The notes: a model not told the origin generated them from the letters alone. A DNA stretch of 64,000 bases from Closterium sp. NIES-65 (GCA_948144175.1 CANXME010002135.1:248001-312000), one strand, 5' to 3'. Shown: positions 1 through 11,400, counted from the stretch's first letter. A program made the numbers and translations.

Positions 1-49
1 GCACATGGTGGGTTCTGTTCGATACGTCTCAAACATCAGCCGCGCCCCC

Positions 50-177
50 TGTCAAACAATATATGTGTTGTATTTGTGTAGGCTACAGTGGGTTAGCCTT
101 TAGGGGGTACATCATTCTAGGGTTAGGTACTTGTACTCCCATTTCCTTTCTAGTTCATCACTTCTCTCATTCTAACA
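50..177 (+). repeat. 5' LTR of Copia-1
   Basis: 128 bp, starts TGTCAAAC and ends TCTAACA, directly followed by TGGTATTACGAGCC, which resembles the initiator-Met primer site. It carries the core shared by most LTRs in the window (GTGTAGGCTACAGTGGGTTAG, then GGGGTAC, then TAGGGTTAGG, then TACTTGTAC). Confidence 0.85.
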
Positions 178-784
178 TGGTATTACGAGCCTAGGTTAGG
201 AACCTAGGACCGATCGATTCTAAGGGCCCACCGTTCCGTTTCCTCCCTACCTACTAGCGCCCTCGTGCGCCCCTCCTTAACGGCCCCTTAAGGCCCCGCG
301 ACCCGCGACCCGCCCCTTAGCGACCCGCGCGCCGCCCCTTACCGGTCCCGTCGACCCCACGCGCCGCCCCTTAGAGGCCCCGCTGGCCCCGTCGACCCCG
401 CGCGCGACTCGCCTAGAGGCCCAGCTGGCCCCGTCGACCCCGCGCGCGACTCGCTTAGAGGCCCCACTGGCCCCGTCTACCGCGCGCCGCTCCCCCTTAG
501 CGGCCTTGCTGGCCTCGTCGACCCCGCGCGCCGCCCCTTAGCGCCCCGCAAACGACAGCAACGGCCCTGCCAGAACCGAGCCGCCCGCACGAGCCGAGCC
601 GCGCCACCCGAACCGAGCCGCCCAAACCGAGCCGCCCGAACCGAGCCGCCCGAACCGAGCCGCCTGAACCGAGCCACGCCGCCCTCCCCGTACTGAACAG
701 TCCTCTCTGGACCGAGCCGCCCTACTGCTGTTAGGGTTTGCCTACTGCTCCTACTGCTACTATACTGCTGCTCCTACTGCTGCT
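178..784 (+). repeat. Leader of Copia-1: primer site, hairpin, GC-rich repeats
   Basis: The primer site at 178 is followed by a perfect 8-bp hairpin at 190-208 (CCTAGGTT, loop AGG, AACCTAGG) and GGGCCCACCG at 224-233. Positions 290-540 are degenerate tandem repeats of a unit like GGCCCCGTCGACCCCGCGCG. Positions 590-680 are repeats of GAGCCGCCCGAACC. Short open frames here on either strand are by-products of the repeats. No separate gene is seen. Confidence 0.7.
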
Positions 785-1860
785 ATGGCTAGCCCTCCTG
801 TGCTAGCCTTCGATGCTGAGGGCCGTCCAGTGAAGTTTGACACCTGGCTAGATGACTTGCACCTCTTCCTACAGCTCACTGCCAAGGAGGACATCTCACT
901 ATACGATCACGCCCTAGGCCATGCCACTGCCCCTCCTACTACTGCCGACAGTATTGCCCGCTCACAGTGGCAGACTCGTGACGCCCACGCTCGCTTTGCT
1001 ATTCGCAACTCCCTGCCGATAGATGAGCGCGAGCACTTTGGCCAGCACAAGACTGCACAGGCACTGTACACTGCTGTCGTCGCTCGCTACTCCTCACCTG
1101 CCTCTACCGCACTAGGCCGCCTCTCACTCCCCTACCTGTTCCCCGACCTGGCCTCCTTCCACACTATCGCTGACCTCATCACGCACCTCCGTACTAGTGA
1201 GGCCCGCTTCCGTGCCGCCATGCCCGATGAGTTTCTTGCCACGAACCCCCCCCCGCTCTGGCTCACTCTCTACCACCTAGTCACCCGCCTCCCTGACGCT
1301 CTACGTGCTGTCAGGGATCACTTCCTAGCTCGCTGCCCCACTGAGCTCACCATTGCCCTCCTCGAGAAGGAACTGCTTGCAGTTGAGGCTAGCATAGTCG
1401 CTGTAGGTGCCTCTCGTGGCGACCCCCGCACCCCTTTCTTTGAGGGGTGTTCCCCTTCCCCCCTTCTTCCCTCTGTAGCCTCTGCTTTTGCTGTCGACCT
1501 CCTTGGTGCTGAGAAGGTCGGGACTGCGTCTGCTTCGAGCGGGCGCCGCAGCGGCAAGGGCAAAGGGGGCAAGGGAGGCGGAGGTGACGGCGGGGGAGGC
1601 GGTGGTGGGGGTGGTGGCGGCGGTGGGGGTGGTGGTGGGGCTGGGGGGACTAGTGGCAGTGGTGGGGGTGGTGGCGGCAGCGGCGGGGGAGGCGGCAGGG
1701 GCGGGAGTGATGGTGGGGGCGTCGGTGGACGCGGCGGCGGCAGGGGAGGGGGTGGTCGAGGAGGTGGCGGCGGCGGTGGTGGTCGTGGAGGCGCTTGCAG
1801 TGGCCAGAGCCTGCAGCACACTTCGTCGCCCGAGGAGCTCCGTGAGTGGTACGCTCAGCA

Positions 1861-1894
<34 letters not shown>

Positions 1895-3138
1895 GGCCTT
1901 AGCTGCACGTACGTCATCCGCACTGGTGACCGCACTGGTCAGAAGTGTGGGAGGGCGCACCCCACGCAGCGCTGCTTCTCACGCCTTGACGACGCTTGGC
2001 GTACTCTGTTCCCTGATGCCACTGAGCTGCCCCGCTGGGCTGATCTGATAAAGCAAAACATTGATATCTTTGCTCTAGACTTTGATGCTATTCTGGCTGC
2101 CATGTATGTGATGTCTATTAGTGGAGAGGGTGCTCAGTACCTGCGTGTTCCGCCCGACCCGGGCATTCGAACCGGTGAGGCTGCCGCTCTAGGTGCTAGA
2201 GTGTCTGCTACCGCAGGTGCTGGTGAGGCTGCTGCTCTAGGTGCTAGTGCATCTGCGCCCCCTGGTACTGAGTCGACTGAGTCACTGCACACCTTAACAC
2301 TAGACTCAGGTGCCTCCCGCTGTTTCTTTCGTGACCGCACGGCTCTTGAGCAGCTTGCTCAGCCCGTTGCAGTCTCTCTCGTTGACCCCTCCGGGGGTCC
2401 AGTCCTTGCGACCTCCTCCACTGTCCTCCCCTGTCCGGCAATCCCGTCGGGCACACTCTCAGGTCTCTACCTCCCCTCGTTCTCTACGAACTTGGTGGCG
2501 GGTAGTGCGCTCCAGGACGGGGGTGTCCACCAGTTCACCCCTGCCTACGAGCGCGTGACACACTGCACGTGTGCTCGGACGGGCCGTCACCTGGCGACCT
2601 TCACACGGCAGCCGGGGTCGGACCTGTACACACTGACTACTGAGTCCCCTCAGGTAGCTGCGTCTGCGTCAGGTCAGCTGTCGGCCCCCTGCTCGTGTCG
2701 CTCTCTGGCGCACAAGACCGTCCTCTGGCACCACCGACTTGGTCACCTGTCCGTGCAGCGCCTTTGGGCCATGCACAAACGGTACCTTGTCTCTGGTCTT
2801 CCCAGAGTTCTCCCTCCCCTCCCACCCTCGCCTGCTCCTCCCTGTCTTCCCTGTGTCGAGGGGCGGCAGCGCGCTGCTCCTCACTCCTCCTCGTTTCCCC
2901 CGACGACTGCTCCCTTGCAGACGCTCCACATGGACGTGTGGGGCCCCGCCCGCGTCTGTGGTCAGGGTCAGGAGAGGTACTTCCTGATAGTTGTTGACGA
3001 CTACTCGCGCTACACCACGGTCTTCCCCTTGCGCACCAAGGGTGAGGTCCCTGATGTTTTGATCCCTTGGATCCGCGCTTCTCGTCTCCAGCTCTGCGAG
3101 CGTTTCCACTCGGACTTTTCTGTCCTGCGCTTGCACTC
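785..3138 (+). pseudogene. gag-pol: Copia-1 gag and 5' pol (protease, start of integrase)
   Basis: Starts at the ATG at 785 (MASPPVLAFDAEGRPVKFD), matching the Gag start of the sister elements. Parts in order: a helical capsid-like region of about 250 residues; a basic segment and a glycine-rich tract (about 1558-1793); an LREWYAQ motif; a zinc-knuckle-like CX13CX3HX4C near 1910-1975; protease (LTLDSGASRCFF) near 2295; GAG-pre-integrase (LWHHRLGHLS) near 2725; and integrase start (HMDVWGPA, VVDDYSRYTTVF) near 2930-3030. Only the beginning of integrase is present, so the copy cannot be active. Confidence 0.8.
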
Positions 3139-4257
3139 GCCACCTACGTCACCGTCGCCAACAATGAACAACTACGCGCCAACGCGCAAGGCATCGTGGT
3201 ACTACGAGCACGAGACAGCCTCACTCATATCTCGTTCAACGACATGCTCTTCGTACCTGACATCCGCTTTAACCTACTGTCAGCAGGACAACTTTGAGAC
3301 CGCGGAGTCATGCTCGCCACGGTCCCAGCTACACGCGACCTCATCCTCACCTTCGCTCCGCCGGACACTCCTCCCGAGTCGCAAAAATACCTCGGAAGAG
3401 CTCGCTTGATCAACGGCATCTACGTTCTGGACTTATACGGAGCTGTCAAGCTTCATCAGACGAGCTTGTTGACCTGGTCCCCCTTGACTTCCCCTTCATG
3501 AAAGTGGAGTCGTGGAAGCATCCAGATGGACGACCGTGGATCCGTAGCAGTCCTCACCCTCATGAGATAAATCTGCACCAGCCCGACACCACCGGCCTCT
3601 GCACCACCTGTCACACACCCACGGCAAGTCGCACAGAAGAAGTAAAGAGAGACATTGCGGCAATCCAAGAGGCGGAAAGCGCTAAAGCAGAGCCCATAGG
3701 CATGACAGAGATGGAACTCGCCGTCACCACACATCGCATCTTCGGCGAAAAGAACGAAGAGATCGGACAACTACGGCAGGAGCGCCCAACGCCGCGCTCA
3801 GGCACGTTACGCTTCATCCTCGAGGCCAACACCGGGACCCTCGAAGAGGAGAATCGCCCACGCCCATACACCCGTGACACCTACCGAAGGGAGATCGACA
3901 GGGCGTGGAAGAATCCTGACGCAAAGGAGGAGCTGAGCGTCAAGGAGGAAGAAGACAAAGCAAAAGCCGAGAAGAAGCAGAAGCTGTACGAGGAGCGCGT
4001 AGCGGCAGGATGGGACGAGGAATTAGCATGCCGTGGTGCATGGGGAGATGAAGATTACATGCCAGAAGAAGGCGGAACATGGGCATCCGCAATTGGCACA
4101 TGGGGAACCGGAGGAAGCGGCTGGAGTAACACAGGAGGATGGGGGGATCCCGAACCCGCCGAAGGAGAGATCACGCAGGAAGAACTGGAAGAAGTCGAAC
4201 GAGAGATGCAAACCGAACGTGGAGAACAATCCCCACGAGTCATCGTTCCGCTTGGAC
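3139..4257 (+). pseudogene. Family F protease end and acidic linker with Trp-Gly repeats
   Basis: Begins with ATYVTVANNEQLRANAQGIV and DIRFNLLSAGQL, typical of the sequence after a copia protease active site. Then comes a long Glu/Lys-rich segment. Near 4008-4150 there is a cluster of Trp next to Gly (AGWDEE, GAWGDE, GTWGTGGSGW, GGWGDPEP). Such a long segment between protease and the integrase zinc finger is unusual for copia. The reverse copy keeps the same arrangement at 36100-37176. Copia-2 is inserted right after 4257. Confidence 0.65.
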
Positions 4258-4387
4258 TGTCAAACTTATATGTTGCTTATTGTGTAGGCTGTAGTGGGGT
4301 AGCCCATATGGGGTACAACCCAATTAGGGTTTCCTACTTGTACCCATCCTGCTGCTAGTTCATCCACTCCTGTTCGTTATACTGACA
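4258..4387 (+). repeat. 5' LTR of Copia-2
   Basis: 130 bp from TGTCAAACTTAT to ATACTGACA, followed at once by TGGTTTCAGAGCAGG (initiator-Met primer site). It contains AATTAGGGTTTCC (a telobox-like AAACCCTAA on the other strand) and the shared AGGCTGTAGTGGGGTAGCCC core. Confidence 0.85.
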
Positions 4388-5166
4388 TGGTTTCAGAGCA
4401 GGTCCTAGCCTAGGACCGATTTCTTAGGGCCCACCGAGTGGCGCTACCCCACCCGTCGCGCCACTGTGATCGCGTCGCCCTGCCCTGCCCTGCACTACGT
4501 CGCGCTGCCTGCGCACGCTCTGCCCTACCCACGCGCCACCCGCCGCAGCGCGCACTGCTTTGCCCGCGCGCCGCCTGCTGCAGCGTGCCCTGCTGAGTCG
4601 CGCGCTGCCTGCTGCAGCGCGCCCTGCCCTGCCCGCGCGTCGCGCCACCGCGCACGCCCTGCCTGAGTGCCGAGCTGCCGCATCGCCCTGCCCGCGTGTC
4701 GCGCCGCTGCAGCGCGCGCAGCCCTGCCCGCGCGCTGCCTGCGCCGAGCGCCTTGCCCTACCCGCGCACCACGCCGCCGCGCACCTTGACCTACACGCGC
4801 GGCGCGCCATCGCGTGCCCTGCCCTGCCCGCGCGCCGCGCCGCGTGCCCTGCCCTCCCCGCGCGCCGGTTGCGCAGCAAGCCCTGCCCTGCCCGCGCGCC
4901 GCACAGCTGTGCACCCTCCCCTCCCTACAAGCCGCGCAGCCGCGCTCCTTGCCCTGCCGCGTGCCCTACCTGAGCGCCGCGCCCTGCCCTGCCGCGCACC
5001 CTACCCTGCCGCGCGCCCTACCTGAGCGCCGCGCCCTGCCCTGCCGCGCGCCCTGCCCTGCCGTGCGCCCTGCCCTGCCACGTGCCCTGCCCTGCCACGC
5101 GCCTTGCCCTACCACGCGCCACTCACTGCTGCACTGTTGCTAGTGCGCGCGCCTGCTCTGCCCGTT
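4388..5166 (+). repeat. Leader of Copia-2: primer site, hairpin, CCCTGCC minisatellite
   Basis: After the primer site comes a hairpin at 4401-4417 (GGTCCTA, loop GCC, TAGGACC) and GGGCCCACCG at 4427-4436. From about 4470 to 5120 the sequence is a degenerate C-rich repeat built on GCCCTGCCCGCGCGCCGC, changing to CCGCGCGCCCTGCCCTG toward gag. Frames that run through it are repeat by-products. Unlike most sister leaders it lacks the GAGCCGCC block before gag. Confidence 0.7.
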
Positions 5167-5610
5167 ATGGCCACTCTCAACGTTCTCACCTTCGATTCGG
5201 AGGGCCGTCCGATAGAGTTCAATGCGTGGCTAGACGACTTACAGCTGTTCCTGCTTACAGACGCTAAGGATGGTATCTCGCTATTCGACCTCACGTCTGG
5301 CGCCTCTCTCGCCCGTGCCGCCACAGCTGACAGTGCGACTTGCTCACAGTGGCTTACCCGTGACGCTACTGCTCGCCTAGCCGTTCGCAACCACCTGCCG
5401 TTAGCCGAACGCGCCCACTTTGGCCAGCATAAGACAGCAAGGGCACTGTACAACGCTGCAGTCGCTCGTTACTCCTCCCTGACCATTGCTACTCTAGGCC
5501 GCCTTCTGCCCTACCTATTCCCAGAGCTGTCTGCCTTTACCACAGTAGCCGACCTCGTCACTCACCTCCGCACTAGTGACACTCGCTACCGTGCTGCGCT
5601 CCTCGCCAAG

Positions 5611-5650
<40 letters not shown>

Positions 5651-6418
5651 ATGTACATCGCACTCTACTTCATAGTCACCCGCCTCCCTGACTCTCTTAC
5701 CGCAGTCAAGGACCTCCTTCTCGCCCTTGACCCCACCGACCTCACTGTCAACCTGCTTGAGAAGCACCTCCTAGCAGCTGAGACTAGCATAGTTGCTGTA
5801 GGCGCTTCTCGTGGCACTCCTCGCACTCCCTTCTTTGAGGGTTGTGCGCCCTCTCCCCCTTCTTCCCTCTGTCGCCTCTGCTGCAGCTGTTGACTACCAT
5901 CTTGCTATAGAGGTAGGAGCTGCGTCTGCCCCTAGTGGGAGGCGCCGCAGCTGCAGGGGCAGGGGAGGCATGAGCGGTGGGGGTGGCAGAGGTGGAGGCG
6001 CTGGTGGGGGCGGTGAAGGAGGTGGAGGGGGCGGCGGTGGAGGAGGTAGTGGTGGTGGGGGTGGAGGTGCAGGTGACGGCGGTGGTGGTGGCAGTGGGAG
6101 TGGTGGAGGTGGCGGTGGTGGCGGCAGTGGGAGTGGAGACGGCGGTAGTGGTGGTGGCCAAGGTGGTACCAGCCAGAGGGGAGGCCTTGGAGGTGGCCAG
6201 AGGCAACAGCAGCGTCAGCCCCTTTCGTCTCAGGAGCTCCGTGAGAGGTTTGCTCAGTGTGGGGTGGTTGGGGGTGAAGGTCGCTGCCCGTATATCATTC
6301 GCACAGGTGACCGCACTGGTCAGACATGCGGGCAGCCTCACATGCAGCACCGTTGCTTCTCTCGTCTTACCGACACCTTTCGCGCAGAGCTTCCTGACGC
6401 GCCTGAGCTCCCTCACTG
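5167..6418 (+). pseudogene. gag: Copia-2 gag
   Basis: Starts MATLNVLTFDSEGRPIEFNA at 5167, aligned with the Gag start of the sister copies. It shows the capsid-like region (NAWLDDLQLFL, HLRTSDTRYRAA), a run of 38 C at 5613-5650 in what is a short proline stretch in sisters, a glycine-rich tract at about 5960-6170, LRERFAQ, and the zinc-knuckle-like CPYIIRTGDRTGQTCGQPH near 6285-6350. Broken copy. Confidence 0.75.
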
Positions 6419-6429
6419 AGAAGAGCTGC

Positions 6430-8116
6430 TTAGGCAGGGTGTGGAGGGCATTCGCCAGACGTTCACGCTTCCGGCCTCTCCGCAACAGAATGGGGCTGCT
6501 GAGCACCGCATTGGCTTAGTCATAGAGGTCGCTCGTACCTCCATGATCCATATGGCTGCCCCCCATTTTCTGTGGCCGTTTGCAGTCCAGTACGCTGCGC
6601 ATCAGCTCAACCTCTGGCCCCGTGTCTCCTTGCCGGAGACCTCGTCCACACTACGTTGAAAGGGGGAGGTTGGCGATGCGTCGGTGTATCGGGTCTGCCG
6701 ATATCGAGCCTTTGTCAGCGATACCTCTGGCTTTCCCCCTGACGCGCATGGCTGGCAGTTTTACCACCCCACCTCGCGCTGTGTCTTGCCTTCTCAGGAC
6801 GTCACATTTGACGAGTCGGTTCCCTTTTACCGTTTCTTCCCCTACTGCACTGCCCCTCTCCCTCCCCCGCTGCTCTTCCTAGCACCAGGTCCTCCTCCAG
6901 TAGACCCCCTCCCCCCTCAGGGTCCTGCTCCCTCAGGTGTGTCCCATGTAGACCCTGTCGAGCCTGTCGAGGTAGCTGTAGACTCTGGTGCTGCTAGAGG
7001 TGCTGCGTCTGGGGTTGCTGCGCCTGTGGGTGCGGGGCCTGGGAGTGCTGAGCTTGAGCGTGCTGAGCTTGGGGGTGCTAAGCCTGAGTGTGCGGAGCCT
7101 GGGGGTGCTGAGCCTGAGCGTACTGCGCTTGGGGGTGCTGAGCCTAGGGGTGCTGAGCCTCGGGGTGCTGAGCGTGGGGGTGCTGAGCCTGAGCGTGCTG
7201 CGCCTGGAGATACTTTGTCTTTCTTGTCACGTTGGGAGACACCCTCTCCACCGCAGCTGCGCGAGTGGTTTGCTCGGCGCTGGAGCCTCCGGAGTGGTGC
7301 TGCTGGAGCTGGAGCTGTAGCTGCGGGAGGTGCTGGAGCCGCAGAACCTGGAGGTGCTCGTAATAGAGGTACTAGAGCTGCAGGGGCAAGAGGTGCTGCT
7401 GGTACTGGAGCTGCTGGAGCTGGAGGTGCTGCTGGAGCGGGAGCTGTCACGCTAGCGTCTTAGTTAGAAAACCAGTTTAACTTAGGGCCTAGGCTTAGTA
7501 GCCTAGGCCAAGCGGGTGTCGAGTTGGTTGTGCAAGGGAGAATTGAGAAATGAGGGGCTTCACTATAGGTTTGCAAGAACATATAGCAAAGAAACAAAGA
7601 AGGTGCACCACCAAACAAATAATGAAAGAACTACACTACAATAACTACTGCAAGCATGATATATATTAAATATAACTTTAACAGGAGCTGCTGGATGTAC
7701 TAGGGCTGCTAGAGCTGGAGGTACTGGAGCTGCTGGAGGTACAGGAGCTGATGGAGCTGGAGGTGCTGCTGGAGCTGGAGCTGCTGGAGGTACTAGAGCC
7801 GCTGGAGCAGGAGGTTCAACTGGAGCTGGAGGTGCTGCTGGAGCTCGAACTGCTGGAGGTGCTGCTTGAGGTGGAGCTGCTGGAGGTACTGGTGCTGCCG
7901 GTGCTGGTTCTGGAGGCGCTGTGCGGCCGCGACCGTACTTCGTTCCACTGCTTCAACAGGTTCTTGGTCTCCCGCCTTCTACTGACCTTACTCCTCCCTT
8001 ACTGTGTCCACCCACTGACCGGTCCCAGCCGTAGTTATAGCCATCCTCCCCCATGCCTACTCCCTCTCCTTACACTGAGCAGCTCGGAGGTCGTACTGAG
8101 CGTCGTGAGCATGCGT
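6430..8116 (+). pseudogene. pol: Copia-2 integrase C-terminal part and integrase-RT linker
   Basis: Encodes the later integrase core (GIRQTFTLPASPQQNGAAEH, HFLWPFAVQYAAHQLNLWP) and then the low-complexity linker. The linker has about 15-bp repeats coding for GGAEP-like pentapeptides (about 7040-7210), an SPPQLREWFARRW motif near 7250, and Gly/Ala/Leu-coding GGAGCTGCT repeats that continue after the solo LTR at 7445-7683. Interrupted by Copia-3 at 8117. Confidence 0.7.
7445..7683. repeat. Small solo LTR (239 bp) in Copia-2
   Basis: AT-rich block in GC-rich pol, starting TGTCACGC and ending TTTAACA, flanked by the direct repeat GGAGC (7440-7444 and 7684-7688). TG...CA ends with a 5-bp target duplication and no coding content fit a solo LTR. 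It holds a perfect 9-bp inverted repeat at 7487-7508 (GCCTAGGCT, TAGT, AGCCTAGGC). The family has no other member in this window. A tiny non-autonomous element is the alternative. Confidence 0.7.
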
Positions 8117-8245
8117 TGTGAAAAGGAAACGAGGAATGATTGCCCTGAGCAGCATGAGGAGTACAAGTACCAAACCCTAAAGTGTTATACCCCATATAAG
8201 CTACCCCACTATAGCCTACACAGACTATAGTATATAAGTTTGACA
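8117..8245 (-). repeat. 3' LTR of Copia-3
   Basis: 129 bp. On the reverse strand it starts TGTCAAACTTATATAC and ends CCTTTTCACA. It is preceded, in element orientation, by the polypurine-tract hairpin at 8246-8268. Confidence 0.9.
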
Positions 8246-8268
8246 CACCCCCATAGGCAAAGTGGGGG
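8246..8268 (-). promoter_or_regulatory. Polypurine tract of Copia-3 inside a short hairpin
   Basis: On the reverse strand CCCCCA, nine bases (CTTTGCCTA), TGGGGG, then TG next to the LTR. The G run is the plus-strand primer tract; the C run can pair with it. The same block precedes the 3' LTR in all the autonomous copies with an intact 3' end and in the M elements. Confidence 0.65.
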
Positions 8269-8453
8269 AGAGCAAGGGGTCACAAGACCAGTCAAGCAAA
8301 GCAAGGCAAAGCAAGATCAGGGTGGATCACAACGTCACCACACATTCCGAGCACAAGTTCAAGGCCACAAGGCCAGTTCACATGCAAGATTACATACATA
8401 TAAGGCTAAACAAGCAAGAGCAGGTATATATATATGTAACAGTACAAACAAGG
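8269..8453 (-). other. 3' untranslated region of Copia-3
   Basis: Between the end of RNase H and the polypurine tract. It contains a TATATATA run near 8430 and the segment shared with Copia-4, -5, -6 and -7 (on the reverse strand TTGTGATCCACCCTGAGC). No open frame of its own is seen. Confidence 0.6.
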
Positions 8454-11400
8454 TCAAGAAGTGAGCAAGTGAGGCAAGGTAGGCACAAGGCCCAACTGAG
8501 TACAGAAGCGCTGATGATCAGAAGGCGCGAGTGCCTTGGTGAAGATATCAGCAGTGTTGGCCTGAGAGGCCACGTACGCAAGTCGCAGCTGACCACGCTG
8601 CTGTAGCTCACGAGCTAGGAAGTAGCGAAGAGCAATGTGCTTCGTTCTGTGCTCCAGTCTCTGCTCCCGACACAAGGCCAGCATGGCCTTGTTGTCTACG
8701 TACAGCACTGGAGGAGAACTAGGCGGCTCTCCGAGGTCAGTCAGCAGGTAGGTGAGCCAGCAAAGCTCCTGTGCAGCCATGGCCCCTGCGTAGATCTCAG
8801 CCTCACAACTGGAGCCGAGAACAGAAGACGAGCGGGTAGCCCGCCACGAAACAGAGCCGGAACGAAGGCTGAAGGTGTAACCCTGTGACGACTGCTGCGT
8901 AGACTGGTCGTCAACCCAAGAAGCGTCTCCGTGCCCAGTGAGGACCACTGGACTCTGCCCTCCAAGCACAAGCCCCATGCCCGACGTACTACACAAGTAG
9001 CGCAACACCCTCTTCGCTGCAGCCATGTGCTCCGGTCTGTGTCTCCCAAGAGCAACATAGCATGCGAGAATGCTAAGAGGGTATGCAAGGTCAGGTCGTG
9101 TGCAGGTCATCAGGTACATGAGGCAGCCAACAAGCTCTGGGTATGGCCCACTCGACTCTACGGACTCATCCGAAGGCAGAGCTGAGAGGGAGTGGCGAGT
9201 AGGCAAAGGAGTGGCCTGAGGCGAGGAGTACGTGAAGCCGAAGAGCTGAAGGACCTGCTGCACCATGTGTGACTGAGTCAGGGTAATGGTGCGGCGTGCT
9301 CTGTCCCGGGTGATCTGCAAGGCAAGGTAGCTACGCAGTTCACCCAGGTCAGTGCACGTGTGTCTCTTCTGCAGCTCGAACTTCACGTGGGCGAGTCCAG
9401 CAGTGTCAGCTGTGGCAAAGACCAAGTCGTCGACGTACACGAGGATGTAGAACGGCGGCAAAGAAGTGTCGGTGTGTAGAAACAGCAACGGGTCGGCAGT
9501 AGAGGGAGCAAACCCAAGAGCCGCAAGTGTAGTCCTCAGTGTGTCGTGCCACTCACGCGGTGCCTGGCGGAGACCGTAGACTGGCCGCCGGAGGCTCCAC
9601 TGGGTGCTAGGAGGAAAAGACCCAGTGAAGCCAGGTGGGCGGCGCAGCCAGATCTCCTCGTGCAGGCTGCCCTGCAAGAAAGCATTGCTGAAGCCAAGAG
9701 AGTGCAGCTCGTAGTCACGGTGAGCAGCTATGTGCAGCAGTACCCAAAGAGTGGTCATCTTCGGGGTGGGAGAGAAGGTCTGAAAGTAGTCAACTCCCTG
9801 CCGCTGACTGAAGCCACGAGCCACGTAACGCGCCTTGAAGACAGGCGGAGAACCCGGCGGCCGCTTCACCCTGAAAATCCACATGCCACTGATGATGTTC
9901 GCCCCAGGAGGGGGAACGTCGTCAACGTAGGTGCCTGTGGACTTCTAGGAAGCCATCTCTGCCTCCATAGCTGCCTGCCACTGAGAGGAGTAGGGACCCT
10001 CTATCGCCTCCGCGTACGAGCGCGGAGTCGGGATGTCAAGTGCATCCGGGTCTCCCTCAGGGGTAAGCAGTACGGACACGAGATGAGGTGAAGCAGCAGC
10101 CAAACACTGGAACTCCTCCTGCCTGTCCTCAAGGACATCTGTGCCAAGGGCACATTCACCCCCGACGGACATAGGACAGACAGACTCAGACTCAGCAACA
10201 AGACTAGCAGCGTAGTCTAGGCGACAGCGAGCAGCAAAGTTGACGAGCTCAGCAACTAGGGCAGACGCAGCAGTGGACTCAAAGGAAGGGTCAGTGACAA
10301 CAGTAGAAAGGAGACGCGTGACAGTCGGACTGGCAGCACGAAGAGAGTCCGACTCCGAGTCGGCAAGAGCAGGAAGAGAAGACTCAGGAGGAGAAGGGAA
10401 AGGGGCACGCAGAGGAGCAGTGGACGGACGCAGAGACATTCGGTGCGTTCCAGGGACAGGAGGAGGACGCTGACGCGAACCACGACCACTAGCGCGAGTA
10501 GCACGGACAGGAGACGCAGGGCGAGACGCAGGATCACGACGCTCAGCAAAACCTCCAGTAGGACCAGTGTAGGGAGAAGGAGCAGGCAGTGGGGAGGCCG
10601 GCTGTAACTGTAACTGTGACGGGACAGACTGTGGACACTCTAAGGGAGGAGGAGGACCAGTAGAAGACGGGAGACCAAGAACCTGCTGAAGGAGCGGAAC
10701 GAAGTACGGCCGAGGCCGCGCAGCAACTCCAGACACAGCAGGGACAGTACCTGTACCCCTAGTGGCAGCACCAGCGCCAATAGCACCGCCAGCTCCAGCA
10801 CCCCCAACAGCTCCACTAGCTCCAGGACCTCCAGCAGCACCAGTAGTACTCCCACCAGGACCGCCTCCAGTACCGCCAGCAGTACCCTCAGCGCCAACAC
10901 CCTCAGCAGCTCCAGCTCTAGACGGACCACGAGAAGAGGTAGTGGCTCTAGCTCCAGTACTCCCAGTACGAGCACCTCCGGGACCCGTGGCACCAGCACC
11001 CTCAGCAGCCGAAGAACCTCCAGCTCCAGCAGCACGCCTCCAGCGCCGGGCAAACCACTCACGCACCTCTTGTGGAGAGAGTGGCTCCCGTCGGGACGGA
11101 GCACCCGGAGAACCTCCAGGCCCAGCACCGCCACACGCCACACGAGTAGGCCCAGCTCCCTCAGGCTCCGCACTCCCAGGCTCAGCAACTCCAGGCGTAG
11201 CACCCCCAGGCTCAGCACCCCCAGTCGTAGCACCCCTAGGCTCAGCTCCCCTAGACTCAGCACCCCCAGGCTCAGCACCCCCAGTCGTAGCACCCTCAGG
11301 CTTAGTACCCCAAGGCTCAGCAGCCCCAGGCGTAGCACCCACACGCTCAGCACCCCCACAGTCAGCACCCCCAGGCTCAGCACCCCCAGCAGGACCAGAG

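Larger units (their letters stand above)
50..3138 (+). mobile_element. Copia-1, partial Ty1/copia element (5' part only)
   Basis: Begins with a 128-bp LTR (TG...CA) followed by a primer site, a GC-rich leader, gag from 785, protease and the first part of integrase, and ends inside integrase where family F sequence resumes. No 3' LTR is present, so no LTR age can be given. Its Gag is closest to that of Copia-7 at the right edge (shared DLLGAE.VG.AS segment and glycine-rich tract). It sits inside the family F protease region. Confidence 0.82.

Noticed and set aside
1318-1960. Proline-rich and Ser/Thr-rich frames opposite the Copia-1 glycine tract
   Set aside because: Complement of simple GGT/GGC repeats; the sense frame has the Gag context on both sides.
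7445-7683. DNA transposon (MITE)
   Set aside because: No terminal inverted repeat beyond TGT/ACA; a 5-bp duplication and TG...CA ends fit an LTR better.
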